From Hyphomicrobium sp. (GTDB lineage: Bacteria; Pseudomonadota; Alphaproteobacteria; Rhizobiales; Hyphomicrobiaceae), in assembly GCF_019744875.1 (NCBI RefSeq), contig NZ_JAIETU010000005.1, positions 372,001-436,000 of the forward strand: a stretch of 64,000 bases of DNA. Direction: 5' to 3'. This document shows, in pieces, positions 42,608 to 51,400 of the stretch. Each line of letters begins with the position of its first letter. The stretch's first letter is position 1. A program made the translations under genes and the position numbers. The notes under the pieces are model-generated. The model was not told the origin of the DNA and did no database searches. It worked only from the letters and a program-made list of their open reading frames with translations.

Positions 42608-43119
42608 GCGGGGAGTTTGCGGACCATGAAACGCGCGTCCGCGTCATAGGTGAGAAGTTTTTCGGCGAGCGTGGGCTCGGCCACCACCTCGAAGCCGAAG
42701 CGGCTCCAGAACGGTACCGAATTGTTGACCGCGACGAGCGACAGGTTCGGCACGCCTGTCGAGCCCGCATGCGCAATCACTTCCTGAACGATGGCGGCCG
42801 CCGCACCGCTGCCGCGCGCCTCGGGCGCGAATGCGAGGTCGTGGATGTAGTAGGTGCTCGGGTGCTCGGGGATGCGGCCCAACATGACGTTGAGCGCCGG
42901 GGGCTTGGCGTAGTGCCAGGGGTGCGTGAGCGTGTAGGCGGAGACCTTTCCATCGACCTCGTACACCGCGCAGCCATCCGGATAAATCCTCTGGCGCTCG
43001 GCCACGACCGCGTCGTCCTCGGGATATTTGACATGCACTTGGTCGGCGATCGCCAAGACGGCCGGCAAATCCGCGCTCGTCATTGGCCGCCAAAATCCTT
43101 TCGCCGTTTTAACCCGCAT
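42604..43119 (-). CDS. GNAT family N-acetyltransferase
   Basis: The 171-residue protein carries a GNAT domain. FRPM-like start residues lead to YYIHDLAFAPEARGSGAA, where RGSGAA is the acetyl-CoA pyrophosphate loop, and then LSLVAVNNSVPFWSRFGF. The substrate is unknown. The ATG at 43119 is chosen because GAAGGG lies seven bases upstream; the frame continues upstream but would collide with the Nudix gene region. An ATG at 43083 is a weaker alternative. It is probably co-transcribed with mutT, which ends 94 bases upstream. Confidence 0.85.
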   Translation of the reverse strand: MRVKTAKGFWRPMTSADLPAVLAIADQVHVKYPEDDAVVAERQRIYPDGCAVYEVDGKVSAYTLTHPWHYAKPPALNVMLGRIPEHPSTYYIHDLAFAPEARGSGAAAAIVQEVIAHAGSTGVPNLSLVAVNNSVPFWSRFGFEVVAEPTLAEKLLTYDADARFMVRKLPA

Positions 43120-43213
43120 ACCTAGACCCTTCTGGCGACACATCGGAGACGTCAAAAATGCGCAAGCCCCGAAGTCCGGGTCAAGGCGTCGAAGAGGCCG
43201 TCGACGGGACCGC

Positions 43214-43621
43214 TCAGCCGAGAAGGTCGCGCAGCCAGGGGACGAGCGGCGCATCGGCCGGCGGCATCGGATAGTCGGCAAGGCGCTTGGCGCGCACCCA
43301 CGCGATCTCCTGGCCTTCCTGCGGCTCGACCTCGCCGTCCCAGTTGCGGCACAGGAACAGCGGCATCAGCAGATGGAACTCGCGGTAGGAGTGGCTCGCG
43401 AAGGTAAACGGCGCCAGGCACGTCTCGCAGACTTCGATGCCCAGCTCTTCCTTCAGCTCGCGGCGCAGAGCCTCCTCCGGCGTCTCGCCGGCATCGACCT
43501 TGCCGCCCGGAAACTCCCAAAGCCCGGCCAGCGATTTGCCTTCCGGCCGCTTCGACAGGAGAACGCGATTGTCCCGATCGACGAGCGCCGCGGCGGTGAC
43601 AAGCAGGATCGGCTTGGTCAT
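43214..43621 (-). CDS. mutT: MutT-type Nudix hydrolase (8-oxo-dGTP diphosphatase)
   Basis: The 135-residue protein has a complete Nudix box (about residues 39-62: GGKVDAGETPEEA, then RELKEELGI with the catalytic glutamates) preceded by LAGLWEFPGG, which is characteristic of MutT. MutT hydrolyses oxidised guanine nucleotides to prevent mutation. Length is close to E. coli MutT (129). It is divergent from the KAS III-like gene, with only 49 bases between the starts. Confidence 0.9.
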   Translation of the reverse strand: MTKPILLVTAAALVDRDNRVLLSKRPEGKSLAGLWEFPGGKVDAGETPEEALRRELKEELGIEVCETCLAPFTFASHSYREFHLLMPLFLCRNWDGEVEPQEGQEIAWVRAKRLADYPMPPADAPLVPWLRDLLG

Positions 43622-43670
43622 CGGATGAATTGGACCTTGTGCAGGGAAAACGCGTGCTTATAGGAGAGGC

Positions 43671-44648
43671 ATGGGAACTGCAATTCTCGCGCTCGGACAT
43701 TATGTGCCCGAGCGGCGCGTTACAAATGCCGAAATCGAAGCGCGGCTCGGCGTGGAACCGGGCTGGGGCGAACAGCGCACGGGGATTCGCGAGCGCCGGT
43801 TTGCCGCCGCGGACGAAGCCCTCTCCGACCTGGCCGTCAAGGCGGGCGAGATGGCGCTGGCAAAAGCCGGGATCGACCGCTCCACGATTGGCGCGGTGCT
43901 GCTCGCGACCTCGACGCCGGATCATCTGCTGCCGCCGACCGCGCCGCTGGTCGCGCACCGGCTCGGCACGCGGGGCGCAGGCGCCATCGACATGGCGGGC
44001 GCATGCGGCGGCTTTCTCTATGCGCTGACGTTTGCCGACGGGTTCGTACGCCAGCACGGCGTGCCCGCGCTCGTGATCGCGGCCAACATTCTTTCACGGC
44101 GCTTGAACCTGGACGATCCGACGAGCGCCCTTCTGTTCGGAGACGGGGCGGGCGCGGTTCTGCTGGTGCCGTCCGACCGGGCACGATCGGGCGTGCGCGG
44201 CATGCACCTTGCCTCCGATGGGGCGACCTACGACCTGATCCAGATCCCGGCCGGCGGCAGCCGCATGCCGTTTTCTTCCGACCTCGATCCGGCGGCCCTG
44301 CTGATGCAGATCCGTGACGGAAAAGCGGTGTTCACGCGCGCAGTTCAGATGATGGGCGATGCGGCGCGCCGCGCCATGGCGCGCGCGAACGTCTCCATCG
44401 ACGACATCGACTATTTCGTGCCGCACCAGGCCAACGGACGCATCATCGCAGCGGCGCAGCGGCAGCTCGGCGTGCCCGACGAGAAGATGCTGTCGTCCGT
44501 CGCGCTCTACGCCAACAGTTCGGCGGCGACCATTCCGCTCACGCTCTCGCTCGCGGCGGAGCGCAAGCCATTTGCGGCGGGCCAGCGGCTGTTGCTCTCC
44601 GCCGCAGGGGCCGGCCTTACGGGCGGCGCGATTGTGTTCGAAGTCTAG
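43671..44648 (+). CDS. Beta-ketoacyl-ACP synthase III-like protein (FabH family)
   Basis: The 325-residue thiolase-fold protein has the KAS III catalytic triad: C112 in MAGACGGF, H252 in VPHQANGRI and N282 in YANSSAATIP. FabH starts fatty acid synthesis by condensing acetyl-CoA with malonyl-ACP. Because the gene stands beside an ICMT-like methyltransferase and not near plsX or other fab genes, it may be a second KAS III used for a special acyl product. The ATG is preceded by AGGAGA. No frame problem is seen. Confidence 0.88.
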   Translation: MGTAILALGHYVPERRVTNAEIEARLGVEPGWGEQRTGIRERRFAAADEALSDLAVKAGEMALAKAGIDRSTIGAVLLATSTPDHLLPPTAPLVAHRLGTRGAGAIDMAGACGGFLYALTFADGFVRQHGVPALVIAANILSRRLNLDDPTSALLFGDGAGAVLLVPSDRARSGVRGMHLASDGATYDLIQIPAGGSRMPFSSDLDPAALLMQIRDGKAVFTRAVQMMGDAARRAMARANVSIDDIDYFVPHQANGRIIAAAQRQLGVPDEKMLSSVALYANSSAATIPLTLSLAAERKPFAAGQRLLLSAAGAGLTGGAIVFEV

Positions 44649-44674
44649 GTGCTCACTCAGCGGATGGACGCGCC

Positions 44675-45220
44675 ATGCTCTTCACCCTCGCGATTGCTCT
44701 CAACGGCTTGTTCCTCGCGCTCGGCGCCTGGGCGTCGCTCAGGCATTTTGCGCGCACGGAGCGTGAACCGCGCGGCGCAAGCCTGCTGACGGCCGCGACC
44801 GTGCTCGGCACGGCCCTCAACGTCTGGCTGGCGCTGCGCCATCCCGACCCCACGCCTCTCGAAATCGCGGTCTCGATCGCGCTCATGCTGGTTGCGCTGG
44901 CCGTGTTTGCGGCTGCGATCCGCGCGACGCGGCTCGGCGGCCTTTCGCTGGCGTTCAGCGACGCGACGCCGGGCGCCGTGGTCGAAACCGGCATCTACGG
45001 CGTGATCCGCCATCCGTTCTACACGTCCTACATTCTCTACTGGCTGAACTGGCTGCCGCTGTCGGCGTTTGACCCGCTCTCGTGCGGGGTGGCGGTTGCC
45101 ATGATCGCGGCCTATACCGCAGCCGCGCGCAAGGAAGAGCGGCTGCTGACGTCGCGCCTCGGCTCGCCCTATGCCGGGCTCATGCAGCGGACGTGGCGCT
45201 TCCTGCCCGGCGTGCACTGA
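44675..45220 (+). CDS. ICMT-like integral membrane methyltransferase
   Basis: The 181-residue protein has about four to five hydrophobic segments. It carries the isoprenylcysteine carboxyl methyltransferase/PEMT signature: GIYGVIRHPFYTSYILYW in the C-terminal half and EERLL near the end, which bind SAM and the methyl acceptor at the membrane. The acceptor is unknown; bacterial members methylate lipids or small hydrophobic products. It starts 26 bases after the KAS III-like gene and is probably co-transcribed, suggesting a joint role in a lipid-like product (inference). Confidence 0.85.
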   Translation: MLFTLAIALNGLFLALGAWASLRHFARTEREPRGASLLTAATVLGTALNVWLALRHPDPTPLEIAVSIALMLVALAVFAAAIRATRLGGLSLAFSDATPGAVVETGIYGVIRHPFYTSYILYWLNWLPLSAFDPLSCGVAVAMIAAYTAAARKEERLLTSRLGSPYAGLMQRTWRFLPGVH

Positions 45221-45233
45221 GCGGCCGCACCCG

Positions 45234-45305
45234 CTTCGCTCATTGAAGCCGCGTGAACTTCGCTCACTGAAGCTGCGTGGGCTTCTCTCACTGAAGCCGT
45301 GCGGC
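45234..45305. repeat. Three imperfect 24-bp tandem repeats
   Basis: Three copies start at 45234, 45258 and 45282, each with the core CTTCgCTCAcTGAAG followed by a GC-rich 3' part. They lie between the convergent stops of the ICMT-like gene and the transpeptidase gene, the last copy overlapping the end of the latter. The CTTC...GAAG ends can pair only weakly, so a terminator role is uncertain. Confidence 0.75.
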
Positions 45306-46565
45306 GTCAGCAGGCCCATGCGCGTTGGTGGCCAGGGCCGGGCGCGCTTTCCCTGGGCCGAGGTGCGGCTTTGGATTTTGCCGCGCGTGCACCTCGAGAT
45401 CGGCGAGCAGAATGTTGAGCAACGGGGCAGCGGCGTCGGCGGCGTGCACCTTGTTCGCCCACGGCTGCTGGCCGGAGCCCGTGCCGACGAGCACAACGTA
45501 GGAGTAGGCCGCGCCGTTGGCGAACTGCAGTCCGCCCGTCGCCCAGACGTCGACGGTTGCGTTGGGATCGGCCGTGACCTGCGTGCCGGTTTTGGCAAAG
45601 TGCAGAGCGAGACCCGGCCGCCGCGTCGCGCACCACGCCGACAGGGACTTCAACGTGCCGACGGACGCGCCGCCCGCCGTGTAGCAGAGCGGTGCTGACA
45701 GCAGCGCGCGCAGCAGCGGGGCCGCGCGGCGCTGGATCAGGCGGTTCGGAACGATCGGGGCGCGCACATCGAATCCTGAAACCCGCTTTTCCTCCACATC
45801 CGTGAAATCGTAGCGCTTGATGAGCGTGGGCTCGCGCACGGGCGTCGCGCCGCGGCCGATGAGAGACGCCAGGATCACCGCCGACATGTGATGCACCTTG
45901 CGCGGCGCGCCCGAGATCTGGCCGAGCACGGCGGCGGTCGAGGGCGGGGTATCGCCTCCCGTTGCATCGCGTGGCGGCATCGTGAAGCCGAACCCGTCGA
46001 TCAGGCGGCGCATCGGACGCTGGCCCGCGAGCGCGGTGCGATTCAGAAGCGGCGCATTGAGCGAGCAGGCGAACGCGACGATGGCGCGGCGGCCGTGCCG
46101 GCCTTGGCCTTTCGCGCACGTTTCGAGCCCGCGATCGGGTGCTGCGGTATCGACGTACAGCGACGCCGCGCTGTCTCGCCCGCTGTTGGCGATGGCGATG
46201 GCGGACAGCATCTTGCCGGTCGACGCGATCATGCGCGGGTCACGGGCGGGATCGTAGAGGCCCGTCTCGGGATTGCGGGCCACGGTTGCGCCGAAGTAGG
46301 GCGCGGTCTCGCCGCTCTCGAAGTAGCGCACGATGGCCCCCGTCGCGTCGGCGGCAACGACAGTTACGGTCGGCATCCTGCGGCCCGCCCCCTCGCGCGC
46401 GGGATCGAGCGTGAAGCCCGGGAGCAGCTTCGGCTGGATGGCCGCGTCGATCTTCGCGAGCTCCGCGCGGATCTTCTCGTGGAAGGCGAGATTGGGCGCG
46501 GCGTCGAACGTGGTGGTGACGCCGCGAACATGATCGCGCCAGGCGAAGCCGAAGACCTCCTTCAT
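45288..46565 (-). CDS. Penicillin-binding transpeptidase domain protein (C-terminal half of a split class A PBP)
   Basis: The 425-residue product has the three active-site motifs of penicillin-binding transpeptidases: S115-T-G-K118, S168-L-N170 and K325-T-G327. It has no signal peptide or membrane helix of its own. It would therefore not reach the periplasm unless fused to, or produced with, the upstream gene. That gene is in the same reading frame and ends with a TAG only one codon before this ATG. The first residues (WRDHVRGVTTTFDAAPN) resemble the linker that follows a GT51 domain. The ATG directly abuts an AGGAG. It could be a genuine split, a readthrough site, a pseudogenised PBP or a sequencing error. 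Confidence 0.82.
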   Translation of the reverse strand: MKEVFGFAWRDHVRGVTTTFDAAPNLAFHEKIRAELAKIDAAIQPKLLPGFTLDPAREGAGRRMPTVTVVAADATGAIVRYFESGETAPYFGATVARNPETGLYDPARDPRMIASTGKMLSAIAIANSGRDSAASLYVDTAAPDRGLETCAKGQGRHGRRAIVAFACSLNAPLLNRTALAGQRPMRRLIDGFGFTMPPRDATGGDTPPSTAAVLGQISGAPRKVHHMSAVILASLIGRGATPVREPTLIKRYDFTDVEEKRVSGFDVRAPIVPNRLIQRRAAPLLRALLSAPLCYTAGGASVGTLKSLSAWCATRRPGLALHFAKTGTQVTADPNATVDVWATGGLQFANGAAYSYVVLVGTGSGQQPWANKVHAADAAAPLLNILLADLEVHARQNPKPHLGPGKARPALATNAHGPADAARLQ

Positions 46566-46568
46566 CTC

Positions 46569-47741
46569 CTAGCGCAATCCAAAGCGCGCCGACGGCATGA
46601 GCGCATTGGCGCGCACCACCGGATTGGCAACGGCCCGCTTCGCCTGATCGGGCGCATAGGCATCGAGCGCCGCCTGCAGCTTGGGTTTCACCTTGGGATC
46701 GGGTGGCCCGCCCGCCATGGCGATCAGCTCGAACAGAACCTGCTTTTTCGTTTCCTCGTCCTCAATGAGCGCTTCCGCGCAAACGCGCGCGCGCACCTCG
46801 ACGATAAAGCGCCAACGGTCGAGACGGACCTCGTTCAGGCGCGCATCGCCCTTGAGGAGAATGATCGGCTTGTTGACGGCGGACGCGAGCACGAACTGCT
46901 CGGCCATCGACAGGTCGCTCGAGTCCTTGCCGAACACGACGCGGCTCGTGAGCTCGACGCCGTGCAGCGGCGCGCCGCCCGTGCGTTGCGCAAGCCAGAG
47001 ATGGTTGGCGACCCACCGCTTGAGGGGCGCGTCGTCGCCGCCGCGGGTCAGCTCGCGATAGATGACGGGCGCCAGCCACCACTCCGCGAGCTTGCGGCGC
47101 AGTTTTGTCATGGCGCCTTCGTCCGCGTGCGGCGGTGTGTTGTAGATCACGCGCACGAGCTGCATCGGCAGCGTGGATCCGCCGACGCCGAGGCTCGGCC
47201 GCTTGCGCGCGATCGAGCGCAGCAGCGACGAGTAGGGGATTTTGAGAACGCCCGGCAGATCGACGCCGAACGGATTGCGCCACGTGCCGATGTAGCGGTC
47301 CTCGTGGTGGACGAGGCATTGCCAGTAGTAGGGCGGCACATCGCGGACGGGGATCGATTTGTGATCGGGGTTGGCGGTGTAGCCGCCGACGTCGATGGCG
47401 GTGTCCGTGTAGTTGACGTCGCGCTGGCTATCGAGCCGGGCGTCGAAGGTGCCTACGAAATTGCCGGGGGCGTCGTAGATGGCCGTCGCGATCCAGCGCT
47501 CGGCGTCGTAGCGGAGCTTTTCGCCCAGCACGTATTGCCCCGTCATGCCGCGCAACGGCGCGACGACATACACCAGGGCGAGAGCAAAGGTGACGTAGAC
47601 GGCGCCCGCGACAGCCACATAACGAAGCGGCCCGAGGCGGGGATTGAAGGCGACCCATTCGCCAAACAGGCTCACGATCCGCATCGGAATGCCGATCAGA
47701 AGCTCTCGCACGCGGGCGACAAGGCGAAAGAGAAACAGCAT
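46569..47741 (-). CDS. GT51 peptidoglycan glycosyltransferase (N-terminal half of a split class A PBP)
   Basis: The 390-residue product has an N-terminal membrane segment (about 40-60, YVAVAGAVYVTFALALVYVV) and a GT51 domain. Catalytic motifs are HHEDRYIGTW with E147 and GGSTLPMQL at about 187-195, both typical of class A PBPs. It polymerises lipid II glycan chains in the periplasm. It ends in an in-frame TAG, after which the same frame continues into the transpeptidase domain. Together the two parts would give an ordinary bifunctional PBP of about 817 residues. Confidence 0.85.
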   Translation of the reverse strand: MLFLFRLVARVRELLIGIPMRIVSLFGEWVAFNPRLGPLRYVAVAGAVYVTFALALVYVVAPLRGMTGQYVLGEKLRYDAERWIATAIYDAPGNFVGTFDARLDSQRDVNYTDTAIDVGGYTANPDHKSIPVRDVPPYYWQCLVHHEDRYIGTWRNPFGVDLPGVLKIPYSSLLRSIARKRPSLGVGGSTLPMQLVRVIYNTPPHADEGAMTKLRRKLAEWWLAPVIYRELTRGGDDAPLKRWVANHLWLAQRTGGAPLHGVELTSRVVFGKDSSDLSMAEQFVLASAVNKPIILLKGDARLNEVRLDRWRFIVEVRARVCAEALIEDEETKKQVLFELIAMAGGPPDPKVKPKLQAALDAYAPDQAKRAVANPVVRANALMPSARFGLR

Positions 47742-48489
47742 GACGCGACAGAAGCCGGAGCGCCCAGCGGGCTGGCTGGCGATTGTGCTGTGGTAGCGGA
47801 GGTTTATGGCGGAAGGTCGGGCAAAAGGCGGCGGGCGCCAACGCGGCGGTCAGAAATTGTGTTTTCCGGAGATCGGGTTGTCCGGCGTGTAAGCCCGAGC
47901 GCAGAGCGAAACCGCGTCGATGAAAACGCCTCCGGAGATCCCCGCTTCGAGGTCCGGCACTGCTCACGTCAATCGTGGCCGCCCTCGCGGCTCAGGATCC
48001 TGACCGCACGTGCGGCTCTTGATCGTGACCGCATGCGCGGCCGGCTATTACATCGTGTTGAGCAACATAAACAGGCCAACGCCGACAGCCGGGCCCAACA
48101 ATGTGGCCACCACGAGCATCAAAAATGATCGTCCAAGCATAACACTACATACCCCGCACTCAACGCGCCCACCTGCACAGCCGCCCACTGCCCGCAGGTG
48201 TAATCCTTGTCCCGCGGAGACCCCTCACCCGCGAAACTTGGAGATAATACAACAAATGAATAATTCCCACACGGGGTTTTCCAATTTTGGCCACAATCTC
48301 GTTTCGCAACGGCGAGCGATTTGATGCTGCGTTGCAAATTCAATTCGAAAACGACCAATTATGACTGTTTTTCATAAGCTTTGCGCAAAAGCACTCAGAA
48401 CATCCGGACACGGATCTTCAGCGCCCGCAGATCCGCGCGCGGCCAAAATATGGGATTTTGTGGCAATTACGCCACGCTCGTTATCCCCC
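47742..48489. other. Gene-poor intergenic stretch upstream of the split PBP
   Basis: About 750 bases separate the PBP start from the end of the dual-ATPase gene, both on the minus strand. The part from about 48230 is clearly more AT-rich than the surroundings. Longer open frames here show no family features. I see only one plausible tiny gene (48048-48140), no tRNA and no clear hairpin terminator. A PBP promoter should lie in this region. Confidence 0.5.
48048..48140 (-). CDS. Possible 30-residue single-span membrane peptide
   Basis: A minus-strand frame from ATG 48140 to TAA 48048 codes for a 30-residue peptide. It starts MLGRSFLMLVVATLLG and ends GLFMLLNTM: a positively charged N-terminus followed by one hydrophobic span with a central GPAVGVG. 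Such composition is typical of small membrane proteins and unlikely for random GC-rich sequence. The ribosome-binding site is weak (GGGG about 11 bases upstream). No family is recognised. Confidence 0.35.
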   Translation of the reverse strand: MLGRSFLMLVVATLLGPAVGVGLFMLLNTM

Positions 48490-51400
48490 TCAGGATTTTC
48501 GAGCCGTGGATAACCTCAGCGCGTCGAACAGGCGGAGCTGGCGCTCGTCCTGCCCTTTCGTTTCGTGCGCGAGCTGCTCGATGCGGTCGAACGGAACCTG
48601 CTCGGCCTCGATCAGCGAACGCTGCGCCTTCATCGAGCGGACCAGGCCTTCCTGGACGAGGTGGAACTCGCCGACCGTCTGGCCCGGAAGCACCGCTGCC
48701 GGATCGAGACCGCTCTCGCTCTGGAAGGCGGCCTTGAGCTTGCGGAGCGCGGTGTCTTCGCGGACGCGGCCGATGAACCAGCTCGTGATCTGATCGCGGC
48801 TCTTGTAGTCGAGGTCGCCCGGCGACTGGGTTGCGAGCATCAGGCCCAGGCCGGCCGAGCGGGCGCGCTTCAGGAGGCTCTGCAGGGGCTCGGCCGTGGC
48901 GGGCTTGGCGTTGGCCGGAATGTAGAGGTCGGCTTCGTCGAACATGACGACCGCCTGCAGCTCCTCGTTCGGGTTGCGCTGGCAGAAGCGTAGCGCCTCG
49001 GACAGGAACTGCGAGACCCAGAACAGGATGTTCTCGTTGTCGCCGAGGAAGCCCGTGTAGATGATCGAAAGCCGCGTGCGGCCGTCGCGGGTGTAGGGCC
49101 CGAGGCCGAGCAGACTTTCCATACGCAGGCTTTCGCCGCCGCCCTCGAAGAGCGCCGAGTTGCGATGGCGGAGGCTGTCGAGCTGGGCGACGAGATCGCG
49201 GCGGATACGGCCCGAGGGGTCCATGCGCTGCGTCAGGTCGGTCAGCTCGGGATCTTCATCCTCGAGCAGAAGGATGAGGTCTGCGAGCGTGACCTCGCGG
49301 CTGTGGCGGGACCCCAGGATGCGGAGCGCGACCGAGAGCGTGCCGGACTGCTTCTGGTGCGTGGCCGAGTTCTTCAGATGCAGCATGTCGCCGAGGGCGG
49401 CAGCCGAGAGGTTGGCCAGGAGCTGCTGTTCATGCTCCGGCAGCTCGTTGATGCCGTTCGGCAGAAGCGTGATCGAGATCGGACGGCCCGACGACCGGCC
49501 AGGCGTGTAGACCGCGACGTCGATGGCGTCGGCGAGCTTTTCACGCTCCCCGCGGCGCTCGCCGAACTCGTCGTCGTTGGCGCGCCAGACATCCGGGTTG
49601 GCGTAGGAGCACAGGTCGCCCTTGCGGTCGATGAGAACCGCCGGGATGCCCTTGAGCAGCAACTGCTCGATGAGGCAGAGCGCGAGCGTCGTCTTACCGG
49701 AGCCCGATCCGCCGAGCACCGCGGCGTGGCGCTTCAGCACGTTCATATTGAGGGTGATCGGCTTGCTGCGTCCGCCGACCTCGCGGCCCGCGAAGATGCT
49801 CGTGCCGTTCAGGCCCGTCTCGTCGAGGATGACCGACAGAGGCAGCTCGTCGTCGTTGGCGGGCAGCGGCTCTTCGGATTCGCCGTTGAGCGACCACGGC
49901 GGCGGGAGAAGCGCGTTGTTCTCGCGGCGCGCCCCCGGCGCGGCGGCCGTGGCCGGCGCGGATGCTGTCTCCGCGAAGGGTTCGGGCTCACGCGCCGTGC
50001 GCGGCAACGTGCGGCCCAGGAGGTCGAGGCGCAGGATGTTGATGATCGGGATGATGTTCGAGAGCAGCTTGGCGTCCTCGAACCAGGCCTGGAAGCCGGG
50101 GTCGTTGCGATAGTGGGCGTGGAACTCGCGCACGGTCATCATCCGCTCCCACTCGGGGATCGGGATGGTGAACAGGCGGCCGCCGCCCTCGCGGAATTTG
50201 CGGAATGCCTGCGCCGTCTGGTTCTTCTTGTTCGGCGGATAGTCGCTGGCGCGCAGCATCATGCAGCTCTTGCCGGCGATCATCGGCATGACCTTGTCGA
50301 GCTGGCGCTTGAGGCCGCCGCCCTGCGTCGGGCGATTGCACAGAAACACGCGCAGCTCGCTCATGTGGCCGGACTTGTGATTGATGCGGACATCGACGCC
50401 CGGCACCTCGTCTGAGATTTCGAGACGGCCGACGCTGAGCTTGATGACGCCGCCCCATTCGTCGCGGGCCAGCGACAGCGCCGACGTCAGCACGTCCATC
50501 AGCTCGTTTTCGTCGGACGGAATCTCCGCCTCGGACGCACTCTGGAAACGTTCCCACGCGTCGCGGTAGTCGACGGAGGGCGACAGCGGCCGGGACGTGT
50601 CGTTGCCCGTATCGGCGCTGCCGAAGATGCCGCCGAGCACCGAGGCCAGCGTCGATGTCCAGGTGCCCTGGTCGGACGGCTCCTCGTCGTCGGTCTGCGG
50701 CGAGGTCTTGTCGCGCAGGCGGTTCTGCGCATGTTCGAGCAGGCGGCGTGTGGACAGGCCGCCGAACTCTTCGAAGAACTCGGGGCCGAAATACTGCGCG
50801 GGATCGGGGAAGCCGAGGCCGCCGCCCTGGTCCGCCAGATGCTCCAGGCGCTTGGCGATGATGAGGCGCGCTTCCTCGGGCGTGCGCGTTTCGAGAAGCG
50901 GCACGGGGCCGGATTTCTCGATGCGATCGATGTAGGACTGCGCGAGCACGCCGCGCACCTGGCCGTAGAAGTCCTCGAGCACGGAAATGATGATGATCGC
51001 GTTCGGCAGCCGGTTGGCAATCTGAATGAGATCGCGCGCCGCCTTCTGGAAGCGCTCCTCGGCGTCGTCAAAGAAGCGAAGATCCTCGACCTGATCGATC
51101 GAGAACACGAATGCGGCCCGCTCAACGGTCCACATCAGCGTGCCGAGCGCCGTGATGATCTCGAAAGCGCGGTCTTCGCCCGTGTTGGGATCGAGCGCGG
51201 CGACAGCCTGGTGGGCGAGCGGCGTCAACTGGCGCGCAAACAGGTACTGGCGCACGCGCTGGTCGATGCGCGGGTCCTTGCGTTCGAGATAGAGCAACGC
51301 GCGGACGATGTTGATGTCGAGCTCGAGGTCGCGGAACTTGGCGCTGGCCACGATCTCATCGGCGAGGCGCAGCACGAGCGTGGCGAGGGCTTCGTCCGAA

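Noticed and set aside
45888-48128. 746-residue plus-strand open frame over the PBP genes
   Set aside because: It is antisense to the GT51 and transpeptidase genes, which carry all catalytic motifs. The composition is that of a GC-rich shadow frame.
47877-48130. Possible RNA gene or riboswitch in the PBP upstream region (repeated CGTGACCGC-like words near 47990-48035)
   Set aside because: Only short, imperfect word repeats are present. I could not draw a stable conserved fold, and nothing matches a riboswitch core that I know. No cobalamin-riboswitch-like sequence was seen near cobS or cobT either.
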